From NCBI GenBank assembly GCA_029260055.1, contig JAJDDX010000046.1:24675-88674 (forward strand): 64,000 nucleotides of DNA, in the 5' to 3' direction. The position numbers and the translations under genes were made by a program. The notes under the pieces are model-generated. The model was given only the letters and a program-made list of their open reading frames with translations, did no database searches and was not told where the DNA came from. Source of the stretch: Phycisphaerae bacterium (GTDB lineage Bacteria; Planctomycetota; Phycisphaerae; UBA1845). The stretch's first letter is position 1. Every line of letters starts with the position of its first letter. Shown here piece after piece: positions 41,655 through 50,817 of the stretch.

Positions 41655-43094
41655 TTACTTCTCGCCGAAGCGTTGTGGCATGTCGGCAAGTATGTAGGCG
41701 ACTGTCGCCATGACCGCGACGTTTTGCGAAAGCTCCTTCCGGTCTACCTTGTCGAGCGTGTCGGCGCGCGTGTGGTGATAGTTGAAGTACGTGGAATTCT
41801 CGACGCCATGTCCCATCAAGATCACGCCGGACGATCGCATGGGGCTAACATCCGCAGCGCTGCCGCCGACCTTCACATCGAGCGAGCCGATCGAACTCAG
41901 CATGCCGAGTATCTCGCGCATCTGCTCCGCGGCGACGGACTGCTTGTTTTCGTCCGTACACTCCAGCCGGTACCCGGTGGGCCGAAAGCCTCCCTCATCC
42001 GATTCGATGGCCGCGATGTGCTTCACAAGCTCGGCTTCATGGGCTTTGGCGTATTCCTTGCCGCCTGATAGACCGAACTCCTCGTTTGCCCAGAGCACGA
42101 CGCGAATCGTCCGCCTGGGCACCAGGCCCAGCTTCTTCAGAAGGTTGACCGCTTCCATGGCCATCACGCAGCCTGTGGCGTCGTCATGCGCGCCTTGCCC
42201 CACATCCCAGGAGTCGATGTGCCCGCCGATGACCACGACCTCATCGGGCTTTTCGGTGCCGCGCAGTTCCGCGACGACATTGGCGGACGGAGCGGTCCCG
42301 CGATTCTCCGCCTCCATTTTGAGGTTCACGATCGGGAAGATACCGCGGGCGTTGAGCCGAGCGAGCATCTCGGCGTCCTCGATCGTGACACATGCCGTCG
42401 GGATCTTCACTTCACTATCGCCGTATCCCATGGCCCCAGTATGCGGCGAACGCAGGCTGACCGCCGTGGCCGATCGAACCAGACACGCGACCGCGCCCTT
42501 CTCGGCCGCCCACCTAGCGCCGCTGTAACGATACCTGACGGCGCTGCCGTAACCGCTGCCTCGCTGCGGGTCGTATGGCGGCATCGGATGATTGAATAGA
42601 ACGATCTTGCCCTTGACGCTATCGCCCAGACGGTCGAGGTGCTCCTTATCCCCCGCGGTCACGACCGGCGCCGTGATCCCATCGGCGCCGGTTCCCACCG
42701 ACCCGCCCAGCCCGAGGATCGGCAGGTCGCCACTCCGCGGCTCGAGCAACGTGAGTGATTCCTGTCCGCGGACCCAATGGGGCACGGTTACGGGTTCGAG
42801 CCGTACGTTCTCCATACCGTCTTTCGCGAGCGTAGCCGCGGCCCACCGAAGAGCTTTGTCCAAGCCGGGCGAGCCCGCCAGGCGATGGCCGATCCCATCG
42901 CAGAGTTCCTCCATCTTCAGATAGGCGTCGTTCTTTGCCATCGCTGCATCGACGATGCGCTTCGCAGCGCCCTCATAGGCGGCCGTGATTGAACCGCCGG
43001 CGGGTGTCGCAACTTGTGGTTCACCCTCCGGGTACGCTCCGACGATCATGCCGGCGCCGAGCCAGAGAAGCCCGATGGTCGTGTGTGCAATCAT
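41655..43094 (-). CDS. Exported M28-family aminopeptidase/carboxypeptidase Q-like
   Basis: A 479-residue protein with a signal peptide (IGLLWLGAGMIVGA). The N-terminal half contains a PA-type insertion (VKGKIVLFNHPMPPY). The peptidase half shows the M28 co-catalytic zinc ligands: GGHIDSWDVGQGAHDDATG (His, Asp), the EE pair in LWANEEFGLSGG, IESDEGG, and the late His in YFNYHHTRADT. The set matches carboxypeptidase Q/PGCP and bacterial M28B enzymes. It probably trims peptides in the periplasm. Confidence 0.92.
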   Translation of the reverse strand: MIAHTTIGLLWLGAGMIVGAYPEGEPQVATPAGGSITAAYEGAAKRIVDAAMAKNDAYLKMEELCDGIGHRLAGSPGLDKALRWAAATLAKDGMENVRLEPVTVPHWVRGQESLTLLEPRSGDLPILGLGGSVGTGADGITAPVVTAGDKEHLDRLGDSVKGKIVLFNHPMPPYDPQRGSGYGSAVRYRYSGARWAAEKGAVACLVRSATAVSLRSPHTGAMGYGDSEVKIPTACVTIEDAEMLARLNARGIFPIVNLKMEAENRGTAPSANVVAELRGTEKPDEVVVIGGHIDSWDVGQGAHDDATGCVMAMEAVNLLKKLGLVPRRTIRVVLWANEEFGLSGGKEYAKAHEAELVKHIAAIESDEGGFRPTGYRLECTDENKQSVAAEQMREILGMLSSIGSLDVKVGGSAADVSPMRSSGVILMGHGVENSTYFNYHHTRADTLDKVDRKELSQNVAVMATVAYILADMPQRFGEK

Positions 43095-43325
43095 GCGCTC
43101 TCCCCACGGTTAAGATGGACTCGCAATGCTGAGGCAAGGATTGGCGGTTAGGCCCTCGCTTGATGCGGAGATTCTACCGCCGTGGGAGCACGATGCCACT
43201 AGCCGGTAAGAGGTGGACAGGTGGGTACAGGCACGGCGCGGCCGCGTGGCGCAGCAAGAAAGCGCGAATACGGGCGCGCCGAGGGCGCGGACCTAAGGGG
43301 CGGCGGGACGTGCATCCAACCGGTG

Positions 43326-44156
43326 CTACTGCGGGTCGATTTCGGCGGGCCCGAGCTCCTTCAGCGTGTCGCGAAGGCGGGCTGCTTCCTCGAAACGTTC
43401 CTCGTCGATTGCCGATCGCAGCGCCTTGCGCGCCACCAGCAGTGAATCCTCGGGCATTTCCCGCTCGATGTCTCTTGCGAGTTCGCGCAGGATTCGCAAC
43501 TCGCCGCTCTGCTCCGCCAGCTCCGCGCCGTTGTGCTCATCCGCGCCCTCAAAGAAAGAGCGAAGGTGCATCATCCCGCGGTTGACGTGCGCCAGCGCAC
43601 TTGCGGGCTCTTCGTCGATGAGTGCCTGATGGGCTCGGGCTCTGGCATCCATCATCAGCACGTACGGGCGATAAGACTCGAGCGCGCGGCGATCGACAGG
43701 CTCCAGCGCGTGGTCGCGGCAGAGGTCGAAGACCCCGATGTTGTGCGAGGTATCACCGGAGACGTCCCCGAACTCTTCGAGCACGAAGAACGACACGAAT
43801 CGCCGGTAGTAGATCGACGCCTCGAAACGCAGCTCCTGGCATTGCTCGGGCGTCAAAACGAACCCGAGCGTCGTACCGTTGCGCTTCTCGTATTCGACCA
43901 GGCGCTGTCGGTGGTGTTCAAGCAGGGAATCGGAACCGAACGGATGCTCGCCGTCCGGGCGCCCGGCAGCCTCCATCTGCAAGATGCCGAGTTCGATGCG
44001 CATCTGCAGCTTGACCGCCCCGTCCACGCCGATGATCTTGCGGACGGAAATCTGCTCGGGATCGTATTCCCACTCTCGGAGCGTTGCTTGGATATCGATA
44101 TAGGACACTGCTTCGTCCCCCCCACGAACGTCGAAACCACGGTGTTGCGAATCCAT
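43326..44156 (-). CDS. UVR-motif protein of unknown function
   Basis: A 276-residue protein from the ATG at 44156. The last 45 residues carry a UvrB/UvrC-interaction (UVR) motif (ALRSAIDEERFEEAARLRD). The N-terminal 150 residues have YIDIQATLREWEYDP and VDGAVKLQMRIELGILQMEA, and a central tract reads QALIDEEPASALAHVNRGM. It has no nuclease or helicase motifs and so is not UvrB or UvrC. The UVR helix hairpin suggests contact with a partner protein, as in McsA or ClpC-type proteins; a Clp_N protein is encoded at the other end of the window. Function unknown. Confidence 0.75.
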   Translation of the reverse strand: MDSQHRGFDVRGGDEAVSYIDIQATLREWEYDPEQISVRKIIGVDGAVKLQMRIELGILQMEAAGRPDGEHPFGSDSLLEHHRQRLVEYEKRNGTTLGFVLTPEQCQELRFEASIYYRRFVSFFVLEEFGDVSGDTSHNIGVFDLCRDHALEPVDRRALESYRPYVLMMDARARAHQALIDEEPASALAHVNRGMMHLRSFFEGADEHNGAELAEQSGELRILRELARDIEREMPEDSLLVARKALRSAIDEERFEEAARLRDTLKELGPAEIDPQ

Positions 44157-44421
44157 ACCGAATCTACAATTCAGCAAGCGGTCGCGAGGTCCGATGCGCA
44201 GGGTCAATCCAATTCGTCGCCCCCGCCCATAAAACCCCCCGCCAAGAGGCGAGGACCGCGCCGGTGCGCACGGTCCGGGTTTCCGCATGCGAGGAAGTAG
44301 GCGGTTGGGCCGGCGGTGATTGTCGTGGCGGCAAGCTACGGGGCGTCGCCGGGTGCTACGGTGGCCTTCGCGCGCGCCTCGCACGACGTTACGTGAGCGA
44401 ACTGGTAGACGAGACGGAGAG

Positions 44422-45099
44422 CTATGCGGCGTCGCCGACGGTCATCAAGACGGGGAACAAGACGCTGTGCTTGCTGCGCCGTATGTTCACGAGGCCGGCT
44501 TTCTCGAAGAGGGTGTGAACCTCGTGCCACGGCACGTGATACACCGATTTCTCGATGCGCGTGATCACGACATCGTAGATGAACCACCCGATCGCGTTGT
44601 CCCGAAAGCCGTCGACAAGAACGACGCTGCCTCCGGGCCTCAGGACGCGCCGCATCTCATTTACGACGGCATCCTGGTGGGGATAGTGGTGAAACGAGTT
44701 CATGCAGATGACCAGATCGAAGCTGCCCGCGGCAAACGGGAGATGCTCGCTGTCACCGGCTAGGTAGACCGGGGATCCCGAGCCGGCTTCCGATCGGCTC
44801 TTCTTGTGCGCCTCGGCGCACATGGCCGGCGAGTAGTCCAACCCGCACACGGAGATGGGCCAACCCGTACCCGCAAGCAGGCCGGCCAGCGCTCCGGTGC
44901 CACAGCCGATATCCAGCAGGTCGAACGGCTCAGTACGGCCCGCGCGCCACTTGGCGATCTCTTCCATCATTGCGAGGTACGAGGGGCGAAACAGAAAGTG
45001 GTGCAGCAGCGATTTGTCGTAGCTGTCAGCCCAGCCGTCGAATTGCCGGCGGGCTTGGCTCTTGAACTTCGCTTGTCGTTGTAGTCCGCTAGCAGGCAC
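44422..45099 (-). CDS. Class I SAM-dependent methyltransferase
   Basis: A 225-residue protein with the Rossmann motifs FDLLDIGCGTGALAGLLA (motif I), CGLDYSPAM (motif II) and SFDLVICMNSFHHYPHQD (motif post-II), followed by VLRPGGSVVLVDGFRD. The sequence resembles the UbiE/MenG-like Methyltransf_11 group, but lacks enough detail to say the substrate is demethylmenaquinone. The N-terminus is basic (QARRQFDGWADSYDKSLL). It sits alone between the UVR-motif gene and a FlgM-like gene. Confidence 0.88.
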   Translation of the reverse strand: MPASGLQRQAKFKSQARRQFDGWADSYDKSLLHHFLFRPSYLAMMEEIAKWRAGRTEPFDLLDIGCGTGALAGLLAGTGWPISVCGLDYSPAMCAEAHKKSRSEAGSGSPVYLAGDSEHLPFAAGSFDLVICMNSFHHYPHQDAVVNEMRRVLRPGGSVVLVDGFRDNAIGWFIYDVVITRIEKSVYHVPWHEVHTLFEKAGLVNIRRSKHSVLFPVLMTVGDAA

Positions 45100-45228
45100 G
45101 AATCGTCCCCCGATTGTGCCGTGACCCTACGCGGCACGTACGGAGCCTAGACGGTTATCCCGCGCGCGACAAGCTTCGCCGGGTTCGCGCGCAGCGCATG
45201 CGCAGCCGGCGATCGAGATCTGTTACGG

Positions 45229-45501
45229 CTAGACAATGATATCGAGGAGGCGTTCAACGGTCCCTGAAAGCCGTTCACGTGTCTCGTAGGTTCCGGCCTC
45301 GATCTCGGCTCGAATGGCGCGCGTCTTGGCGATCCGGAGACTGGACTCCTTGACCGCGCGGGCCAATGCTTCGCCCTGCACCGAAAACTCGACCACGTCG
45401 CGATCGGCGCCGACACGTGAAACCGGTCGCGGGGAAGCCGTCGTGGCCGGATTGACCGGCGTGACGGGAAGGAGCGACCCGATGTTGATGATTGCACTCA
45501 T
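45229..45501 (-). CDS. FlgM-like anti-sigma-28 factor (candidate)
   Basis: A 90-residue protein. The second half (SLRIAKTRAIRAEIEAGTYE followed by a helix) follows the pattern of the FlgM C-terminal sigma-binding helices (RVAxLRxxIxxGxY). The first 40 residues are Pro/Thr-rich, as in disordered FlgM N-termini. It would inhibit FliA until the flagellar hook is complete. No flagellar gene is present in the window, so a stand-alone regulator of another sigma factor is possible. The call rests on length and motif only. Confidence 0.5.
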   Translation of the reverse strand: MSAIINIGSLLPVTPVNPATTASPRPVSRVGADRDVVEFSVQGEALARAVKESSLRIAKTRAIRAEIEAGTYETRERLSGTVERLLDIIV

Positions 45502-46037
45502 ATACCCGCGTCCCTCAGCGGTGGTAACCGACGTCGCAACCGAACGAACGAGACCGACTTCTTATCGGTCCGATCGACGAGTCCGGTTCCTCACCCCCGA
45601 CGCCGGCGCGCACGGACGGAAGGACCCGGCTTCCTCGCTCACTCATTCGTCCGTGAATCGCCAGTGAGGAATCAGGCGTGCCAACGCTGCCGGCCCCCGA
45701 ATCCTTCGGTCGCGTACCCGGCAGCACGCTCTGAATATAGTATCGACAGGCGAGTTTTCAGACCTTGAAGGAAAAACGCCGGCTCCCCTCCGATAACCGC
45801 CGGCAGGCACAACATCTTGCAAAACGGCGAGGTACACTTCACGAAATGTAGGGGGGTGCGTCCGTTACCGGACTGCCCCATCAGCCGCAGTTTGCCGTGT
45901 CTTCACAGTTCGCCCCAGGCCTCGCGAAACTGGGCATCCCGCACAGGTGCGCGAACCCCGTGTCCCAGTACTGCGACAGCTGATTATAGAAGAAAAAACT
46001 TCGCCAATCGCGCCGGATCGGCGCCCGGAAGCCCCCC
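45502..46037. other. Intergenic region between FlgM-like and HtrA genes
   Basis: Both flanking genes are on the minus strand, so this region presumably includes the promoter of the FlgM-like gene and the 3' end of htrA. I find no convincing small gene, hairpin or repeat; ORFs listed here lack start signals and family features. Confidence 0.4.
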
Positions 46038-47210
46038 CTAGTTGATGTAGCGAAGCTCGACAGGCACCGTGTGGGCACGCTCGTCCCGAACGTACGTCAC
46101 CTGTACCACATCCCCGACGGCGTAGCGATCCAACGCGTCCTTCAGCCCGACCAAGCTCCCGACGGGCTCATCGTTGATCTTCACGATCAGGTCGCCGAGC
46201 TGGACCAAATCCTGGCGTTGGTTGAAGAGCGTCCCGCGCAGACCGGCCTGGGCCGCACCGCTGCCTTCCGATACCGAACGTATCAGCACGCCGCTGACGT
46301 GGAGTCGCCGCGTGACGTAGTCGTCCCACGAAATCACCCCGAGACCGGGCCGCCGCCATACGCCGTACCGGATCAAGTCCGGCACGACCTCGTTGACGGT
46401 GTCCACCGGTACCGCAAAACCGATCCCCGCGCTCGCGCCGGACGGGCTCGCGATCTGCGTGTTGACCCCGATCAGCCTGCCCGCACTGTCGAGGAGCGGG
46501 CCGCCCGAATTGCCCGGATTGATCGCGGCGTCGGTCTGAATCACGTCGCGGATGGTCCGCCCGTTAACCGACTCGATCTCGCGGCCCGTCGCGCTGACCA
46601 CGCCTACCGTCAGCGTCTGGTCGAGGCCGAAGGGATTGCCGATCGCAAGGACTTTCTGTCCGACGAGGAGGTTCTTGGAACTGCCCAGCGTGATCGGGCT
46701 GAGGCGCTCGGGCGGCGCGTCGACTTTCAGCACCGCGAGGTCCTTGTCGGCCTCCGCTCCGACGCTACGCGCGGGCCACTCCGACCCGTCCGCCAGGCGC
46801 ACCGTCCAACTCGTCCCCGGTTGCATCACGTGGAAGTTCGTGACCACGTGGCCCTGGTCGTCGTAGATGAAGCCGCTGCCCGTGCCTGTCGGGATCTCGA
46901 ACACGTTCAGGCTGAATAGGTCCCGCCGGCGTTCAGTGCTGGTGATGTGGACCACCGACGGCGAGGCGTCGCGGAACACGTCGATCGTCGTGAGTTCATC
47001 GGCACTGAGGCCGCTCGCCGGTGTGACCGCCCTCGCCTCGAACTCCGGATCGTGCAGCGGAGACGGCCCCCCGGGCCGCACCAGCACCCAGACCAGCGCA
47101 AAGACCGCCACCCAAACGCCAACCATGGCAAACCACGAGGGCCCGCGGCGCCGCGGCGCCGGTGGGCCGCCGCCCACCCCTCCAAGAGGGTATGGATCAC
47201 CGTTCGTCAT
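46038..47210 (-). CDS. HtrA/DegP-like trypsin-like serine protease with PDZ domain
   Basis: A 390-residue protein anchored by one N-terminal helix (FAMVGVWVAVFALVWVLV). The chymotrypsin-like fold has the full triad: His in VVTNFHVM, Asp in DKDLAVLKV and Ser in GNSGGPLLD. The activation loop DAAINPGNSGG is canonical. One C-terminal PDZ domain follows (GVLIRSVSEGSGAAQAGL, GDLIVKINDEPV). It belongs to the DegS/HhoA-like group of periplasmic quality-control proteases. DegS cleaves anti-sigma factors; whether this one does is unknown. Confidence 0.92.
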   Translation of the reverse strand: MTNGDPYPLGGVGGGPPAPRRRGPSWFAMVGVWVAVFALVWVLVRPGGPSPLHDPEFEARAVTPASGLSADELTTIDVFRDASPSVVHITSTERRRDLFSLNVFEIPTGTGSGFIYDDQGHVVTNFHVMQPGTSWTVRLADGSEWPARSVGAEADKDLAVLKVDAPPERLSPITLGSSKNLLVGQKVLAIGNPFGLDQTLTVGVVSATGREIESVNGRTIRDVIQTDAAINPGNSGGPLLDSAGRLIGVNTQIASPSGASAGIGFAVPVDTVNEVVPDLIRYGVWRRPGLGVISWDDYVTRRLHVSGVLIRSVSEGSGAAQAGLRGTLFNQRQDLVQLGDLIVKINDEPVGSLVGLKDALDRYAVGDVVQVTYVRDERAHTVPVELRYIN

Positions 47211-47334
47211 GCCGATTCTCCGTTACGCTCGTTACGGTATTCTACCACGTCGGACGTGGCTGGACGCGCCCGCCTCGACTCGATACCAACTTTTTACAGT
47301 CGGAAAGGGGCGACCCGCTCGCGCGTTCGGAATG

Positions 47335-48300
47335 TCAGGCGTGGATTAGTCGGTGAGCGCGGCGGAAGGCCAAAGTGGCGGCTGCCAGTAGGGCGAGGGC
47401 CAGCGCCGTAAGGCCCCACTCGGAGACGGCTGGAACCGCCCCGGGCAGCGGGGCGAAAGCGATACTGCGTGGAATCAGAAGCCCGCCGTCCGTGATGGTC
47501 TGTACGTACGCTTCAGCCGCGTCGAACTCGACGAGCTGATCCTGGAAGAACGACGACGAGAACATGTGACCGCGATCGTCGAACGCGACGCCCTGCGGGC
47601 CCGTGAGGTCGGGATGGGTGACCTGGCCGAGGAAGTTACCGTCGGTGTCGAACTTGACGATGTTGTTGGACCCGCCGCCCGCCACGTACAGCACGTTGTT
47701 CGTGTCGCGCGCGACGCCCATCGGGCTCGACAGTCCGCCGCCCGTAAACGCGAAGAGGAAGTTTTCTCCGGCGTCGAACTTGAGCACGTTGGCGGTCAGC
47801 GCGCTACTCACGAAGAAGCTGCCGTCCGGCGTGAAGGCTGCACAATTCGGCCCGTTCATCCCGCCGCCTGAGAAGGTCCGCTGAAAGTTGCCGTCAAGAT
47901 CGAAGACGACCACTTGGCTATTGTTGAAACTACACACGTAAAGCAAGCCGGCATCGCTGATTGCCATGCCCGTCGGGCCGGCGAGCTGCGCGTGGCTGAA
48001 CTTCGTGACGAACTGTTCCGCTCGGTCGAAGACGAAGATCTCGCTACTGAGTTGACTTGCGACGTAGATGCGGTCGTTCGGCGCGAACACGACGCCGCGC
48101 GCGCCGTCCAGCCCCGTCGCGCTGAAGCTCCGAAGATACGCCCCGGCCGGGTCGTATACCGCCACGCTGTCGCCGTTGAAGTTGCTGACGTAGAAGTCGC
48201 CGGAACGCTCGACCGGCAGCAGTGCGTGAGCTTGTGCCGCACCGAGGCACGACACGAGAGCACATAGCCACAGGACATGCGTAGACGAAAGGCGTCGCAT
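47335..48300 (-). CDS. Secreted beta-propeller protein with IPTL-CTERM tail
   Basis: A 321-residue protein with a signal peptide (VLWLCALVSCLGAAQAHA). It has about six NHL/SMP-30-like blades (for example GPTGMAISDAGLLYVCSFNN, SPMGVARDTNNVLYVAGG, GPQGVAFDDRGHMFSSSF), each with the phrase for a strand plus a GPxG turn. The C-terminus is PAVSEWG, a hydrophobic helix and FRR, an IPTL-CTERM sorting signal like that of the protein at 6481. It is probably exported and processed at the envelope; ligand unknown. Confidence 0.88.
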   Translation of the reverse strand: MRRLSSTHVLWLCALVSCLGAAQAHALLPVERSGDFYVSNFNGDSVAVYDPAGAYLRSFSATGLDGARGVVFAPNDRIYVASQLSSEIFVFDRAEQFVTKFSHAQLAGPTGMAISDAGLLYVCSFNNSQVVVFDLDGNFQRTFSGGGMNGPNCAAFTPDGSFFVSSALTANVLKFDAGENFLFAFTGGGLSSPMGVARDTNNVLYVAGGGSNNIVKFDTDGNFLGQVTHPDLTGPQGVAFDDRGHMFSSSFFQDQLVEFDAAEAYVQTITDGGLLIPRSIAFAPLPGAVPAVSEWGLTALALALLAAATLAFRRAHRLIHA

Positions 48301-48538
48301 AACGATCTCCCCGCGAGTTCAGCAGCCACAGGTTGTGTCAAAAGCCCGATCGGTGTGCGTGACCCCGTCACCGACCCGGGCGGCCCGAACCCATATCATA
48401 GCAGATCGAACGCACGGGTTGAGCCCCAAAACACGGAATCCCATGGCCGCAAGCCGCTTCTAGAGGCCGTGAATGCGGTTCGAATCAGACGGCGGTTCTG
48501 TAATCGCGGGTCGACGCGCCGGCGTGTACGATCTGAGC

Positions 48539-48700
48539 ATGATGCTCGCCCAATCGATGATGCCGGCCGTGGTCTACTGGAAAGCCGGTGTCGGCATCGC
48601 CATCATCCTGGCGGTGTTCGGCCTCTTCGGCTGGCTGCTCGCCCGATCCAAGCGCACGCACAACCGGCGCTTCGGCGGCAAATCCCATTGGGACCTCTAG
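48539..48700 (+). CDS. Small single-helix membrane protein
   Basis: A 53-residue protein from ATG 48539 (a second ATG follows at once). One transmembrane helix (AGVGIAIILAVFGLFGWLLA) is followed by a short basic tail ending KSHWDL. The upstream extension in the track is unlikely because no ribosome-binding site supports it. I do not recognise a family; the helix and positive tail suggest a real small membrane protein. Confidence 0.45.
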   Translation: MMLAQSMMPAVVYWKAGVGIAIILAVFGLFGWLLARSKRTHNRRFGGKSHWDL

Positions 48701-49318
48701 CGCAGCCGAAGCCCACGCCTGCCACGGCGCCGGCGCAAGCCGTAATGCCGACCCGGCTGCCGGATCGTCCGGGTGCCCCACCTCCTCCGGAGGTGGGGGA
48801 GGCGATGATCACCGTCCGTTGGCCAATCGCGGGGCTCCGGCACGCTTGGCATCGTCTCCCCCACGTCCCAAGGACATGGGCCACCCGCCGAACCGTTTCG
48901 GATGCCATCACGACCACGGATATGCCTTGAAAACCGCGTGTTGCGGCCCTCAGGCACGCGATTTGCCAGCGTTCTCCTGTCCGTGGCGGGGACGGTCTGC
49001 GCGTGCGGTGGCTGCTCCTTCGCCTCAGAAGTGCCGAGATGGGCCGCGGCTTCGACTCGGCGCTTCATTTCGTGTATATCTGCGGGTCCCGGTGCATGGC
49101 CGCCCTGTCGGCGGTCTAGAGTTTGGCGCGAGCCGCCGGGGACCCGTTTTCGTTCTTCTCGCGCAATACGTGACTAGAACCTCGGCAGAGCCGCCGAGGG
49201 CGACGAGCCACGCTTGGGCCGTCGTCTTGGGCCCGATGGTCCGCCCATCGAAGGCTACGCCGGGTTTGGCTGACATCACTGGCATTAGCGTACGCAAGCG
49301 ACAGAAAGGTGGAGACCC
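48701..49318. other. Intergenic region before the thiolase-like gene
   Basis: This gap holds the composite repeat at 48771-48890; the remaining 430 bases up to the thiolase-like gene show no gene. The Shine-Dalgarno for that gene is AAGGTGGAG at 49306-49314. Confidence 0.55.
48771..48890. repeat. Composite double-palindrome element (MITE-like), copy 1
   Basis: The left palindrome CCCACCTCCTCCGGAGGTGGG is joined to GGCGATGATCACCG, then an unrelated middle, ATCGTCTCCCCCA, and the right palindrome-like GTCCCAAGGACATGGG with GCCACCCGCC. A second copy with the same outer parts but a different middle is at 51464-51590. The left and right parts share an inverted segment (GGCGATGAT and ATCGTC), so the element may fold as one long hairpin. 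Confidence 0.85.
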
Positions 49319-50689
49319 ATGATTCGATTTGGACCTGGGAACCTTCGGATTCCGAAGTTTGAAAGGCCGGTCTACGTTGTAGCCGGCGGCATGACGGACT
49401 TCAGAAAGAAGTACCCGGAAAAGAACACCTGCGAACTCGTCACCGAGGCGACCAGGATGGCCTTCGAGGAAAACGACCTCAAGGTCTCGGCTGAGGAACT
49501 TCGGCGAGAGGTCAACTGGTGCGTCTACTCGCAGTTCGCCGACCACTTCGGCGATCAGCTCCTGGCGGCCTCCAAGGTGCATGACTACCTCGGCTTCGAC
49601 CCGCTGGGCAATATCGAGGTCAAGACCGGTGGTGCGACGGGCGGTTCGTCCGTGCTGGCTGCGGCCCAGGCGGTGGCGTCGGGCTACGCGAGCTGCGTAC
49701 CGGTCGTTGGCTGGGAGCGCATGGACGAGGTGCCCACCAAGGTCGGTAACTCCTACATCGCCAGTGCAGCCTGCAAGGATTTCGAGAGCGAACTCGGCTG
49801 GATGTACGCGGCCTACTACGCCCTGATGGCCCAGCGCTATCAGTACGAGAACGAAGTGCCCCGCGAGACGCTCGCCAAGATCGCGATCAAGAACCACGGC
49901 TACGCCCGCTTCTCGCCCTACTCGCAGAACCCCGGCGAATACACCGTCGAGGACGTACTCAACAACGACATCGTCTCCGACCCGCTGTCGGTCCTCGAGT
50001 GCTGCGTGATGAGCGTCGGAGCGGCCACGCTCGTGCTCGCCGACGAGGAGACCGCCTACCGCCTCTCGGACAACCCGATGAAGCTCTCCGCCATTTGTGG
50101 CGGTACGCACACGCTGCGGACCGCCGACCGGCGTAACATGCCGATCCTCCTGCTGCCCAACGAAACGGAGGAGACCTACAAGGAATACTTCAACGGTCGT
50201 CGCCACGAATGGCCGGGCTTCAGCTCGTTCCTCGCCTCGCGCATGGCGGCCTACCTCGCCTACAACATGGCGGGCATCCACGATCCGGTCGAGGACTTCG
50301 ACATCCTCGAGACCCACGATGCCTTCACCATCAGCGATATTCAGACGTACGAAGACATCGGCCTTCGTCCTTACGGTCGCGGCCGCGAGTTCATCGAGTC
50401 CGGCGAGGCCTACCACGGCGCCAAGCTCCCGACCAACATGTCGGGCGGCCTGATCGGCTCGATGCACGCCGTCGGCGCGACGGGCATCTTCCAGATCATC
50501 GAACTGCTGTGGCAGCTTCAGGGCAAGTGGGACAAGTACCACGCCGACCCCGAGATATGGACGAAGTACGGAAAGAAGAAGCCGGACGATTTCAAGAGCC
50601 TCCAGGTCGACGGCTGCAAGAAGGGCTGTGCGATCTCGCACGCCGGCACGGGTAGCCACGTGACCTGCGCGGTCCTCGAGAAGCCGTAG
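49319..50689 (+). CDS. Thiolase-like protein of the DUF35-associated type, lacking the usual nucleophilic Cys
   Basis: A 456-residue thiolase-superfamily protein after a good Shine-Dalgarno. At the position of the nucleophilic cysteine motif (CxSG in known thiolases) it has VKTGGATGGSSVLAAAQAV, with Gly where Cys is expected. Other landmarks remain: ETHDAFT (about residue 335), NMSGGLIGS, HAVGATG, and a C-terminal CAISHAGTGSHVTC. The next gene encodes a DUF35 zinc-ribbon/OB-fold protein, the usual partner of archaeal-type thiolases in 3-ketoacyl-CoA or HMG-CoA chemistry. Without the Cys, ordinary thiolysis is doubtful; it may use another residue, act as a decarboxylase-like or acyl-transfer enzyme, or serve as scaffold. 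Confidence 0.82.
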   Translation: MIRFGPGNLRIPKFERPVYVVAGGMTDFRKKYPEKNTCELVTEATRMAFEENDLKVSAEELRREVNWCVYSQFADHFGDQLLAASKVHDYLGFDPLGNIEVKTGGATGGSSVLAAAQAVASGYASCVPVVGWERMDEVPTKVGNSYIASAACKDFESELGWMYAAYYALMAQRYQYENEVPRETLAKIAIKNHGYARFSPYSQNPGEYTVEDVLNNDIVSDPLSVLECCVMSVGAATLVLADEETAYRLSDNPMKLSAICGGTHTLRTADRRNMPILLLPNETEETYKEYFNGRRHEWPGFSSFLASRMAAYLAYNMAGIHDPVEDFDILETHDAFTISDIQTYEDIGLRPYGRGREFIESGEAYHGAKLPTNMSGGLIGSMHAVGATGIFQIIELLWQLQGKWDKYHADPEIWTKYGKKKPDDFKSLQVDGCKKGCAISHAGTGSHVTCAVLEKP

Positions 50690-50817
50690 AGTTTGGATTT
50701 TGGAATTCGGAATGTCAGGCAGCGAGTACATCGCCAAGAGCGAACAGCCGGCCTTAGCCGAGGCTCGCTCGTCGCTGCCGGGGCTTTCTCATACGCTATT
50801 GAAAAAGAGGTAGAACA

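Noticed and set aside
45672-45881. Minus-strand 69-codon ORF in the gap before htrA
   Set aside because: No start signal or recognisable feature; composition is random.
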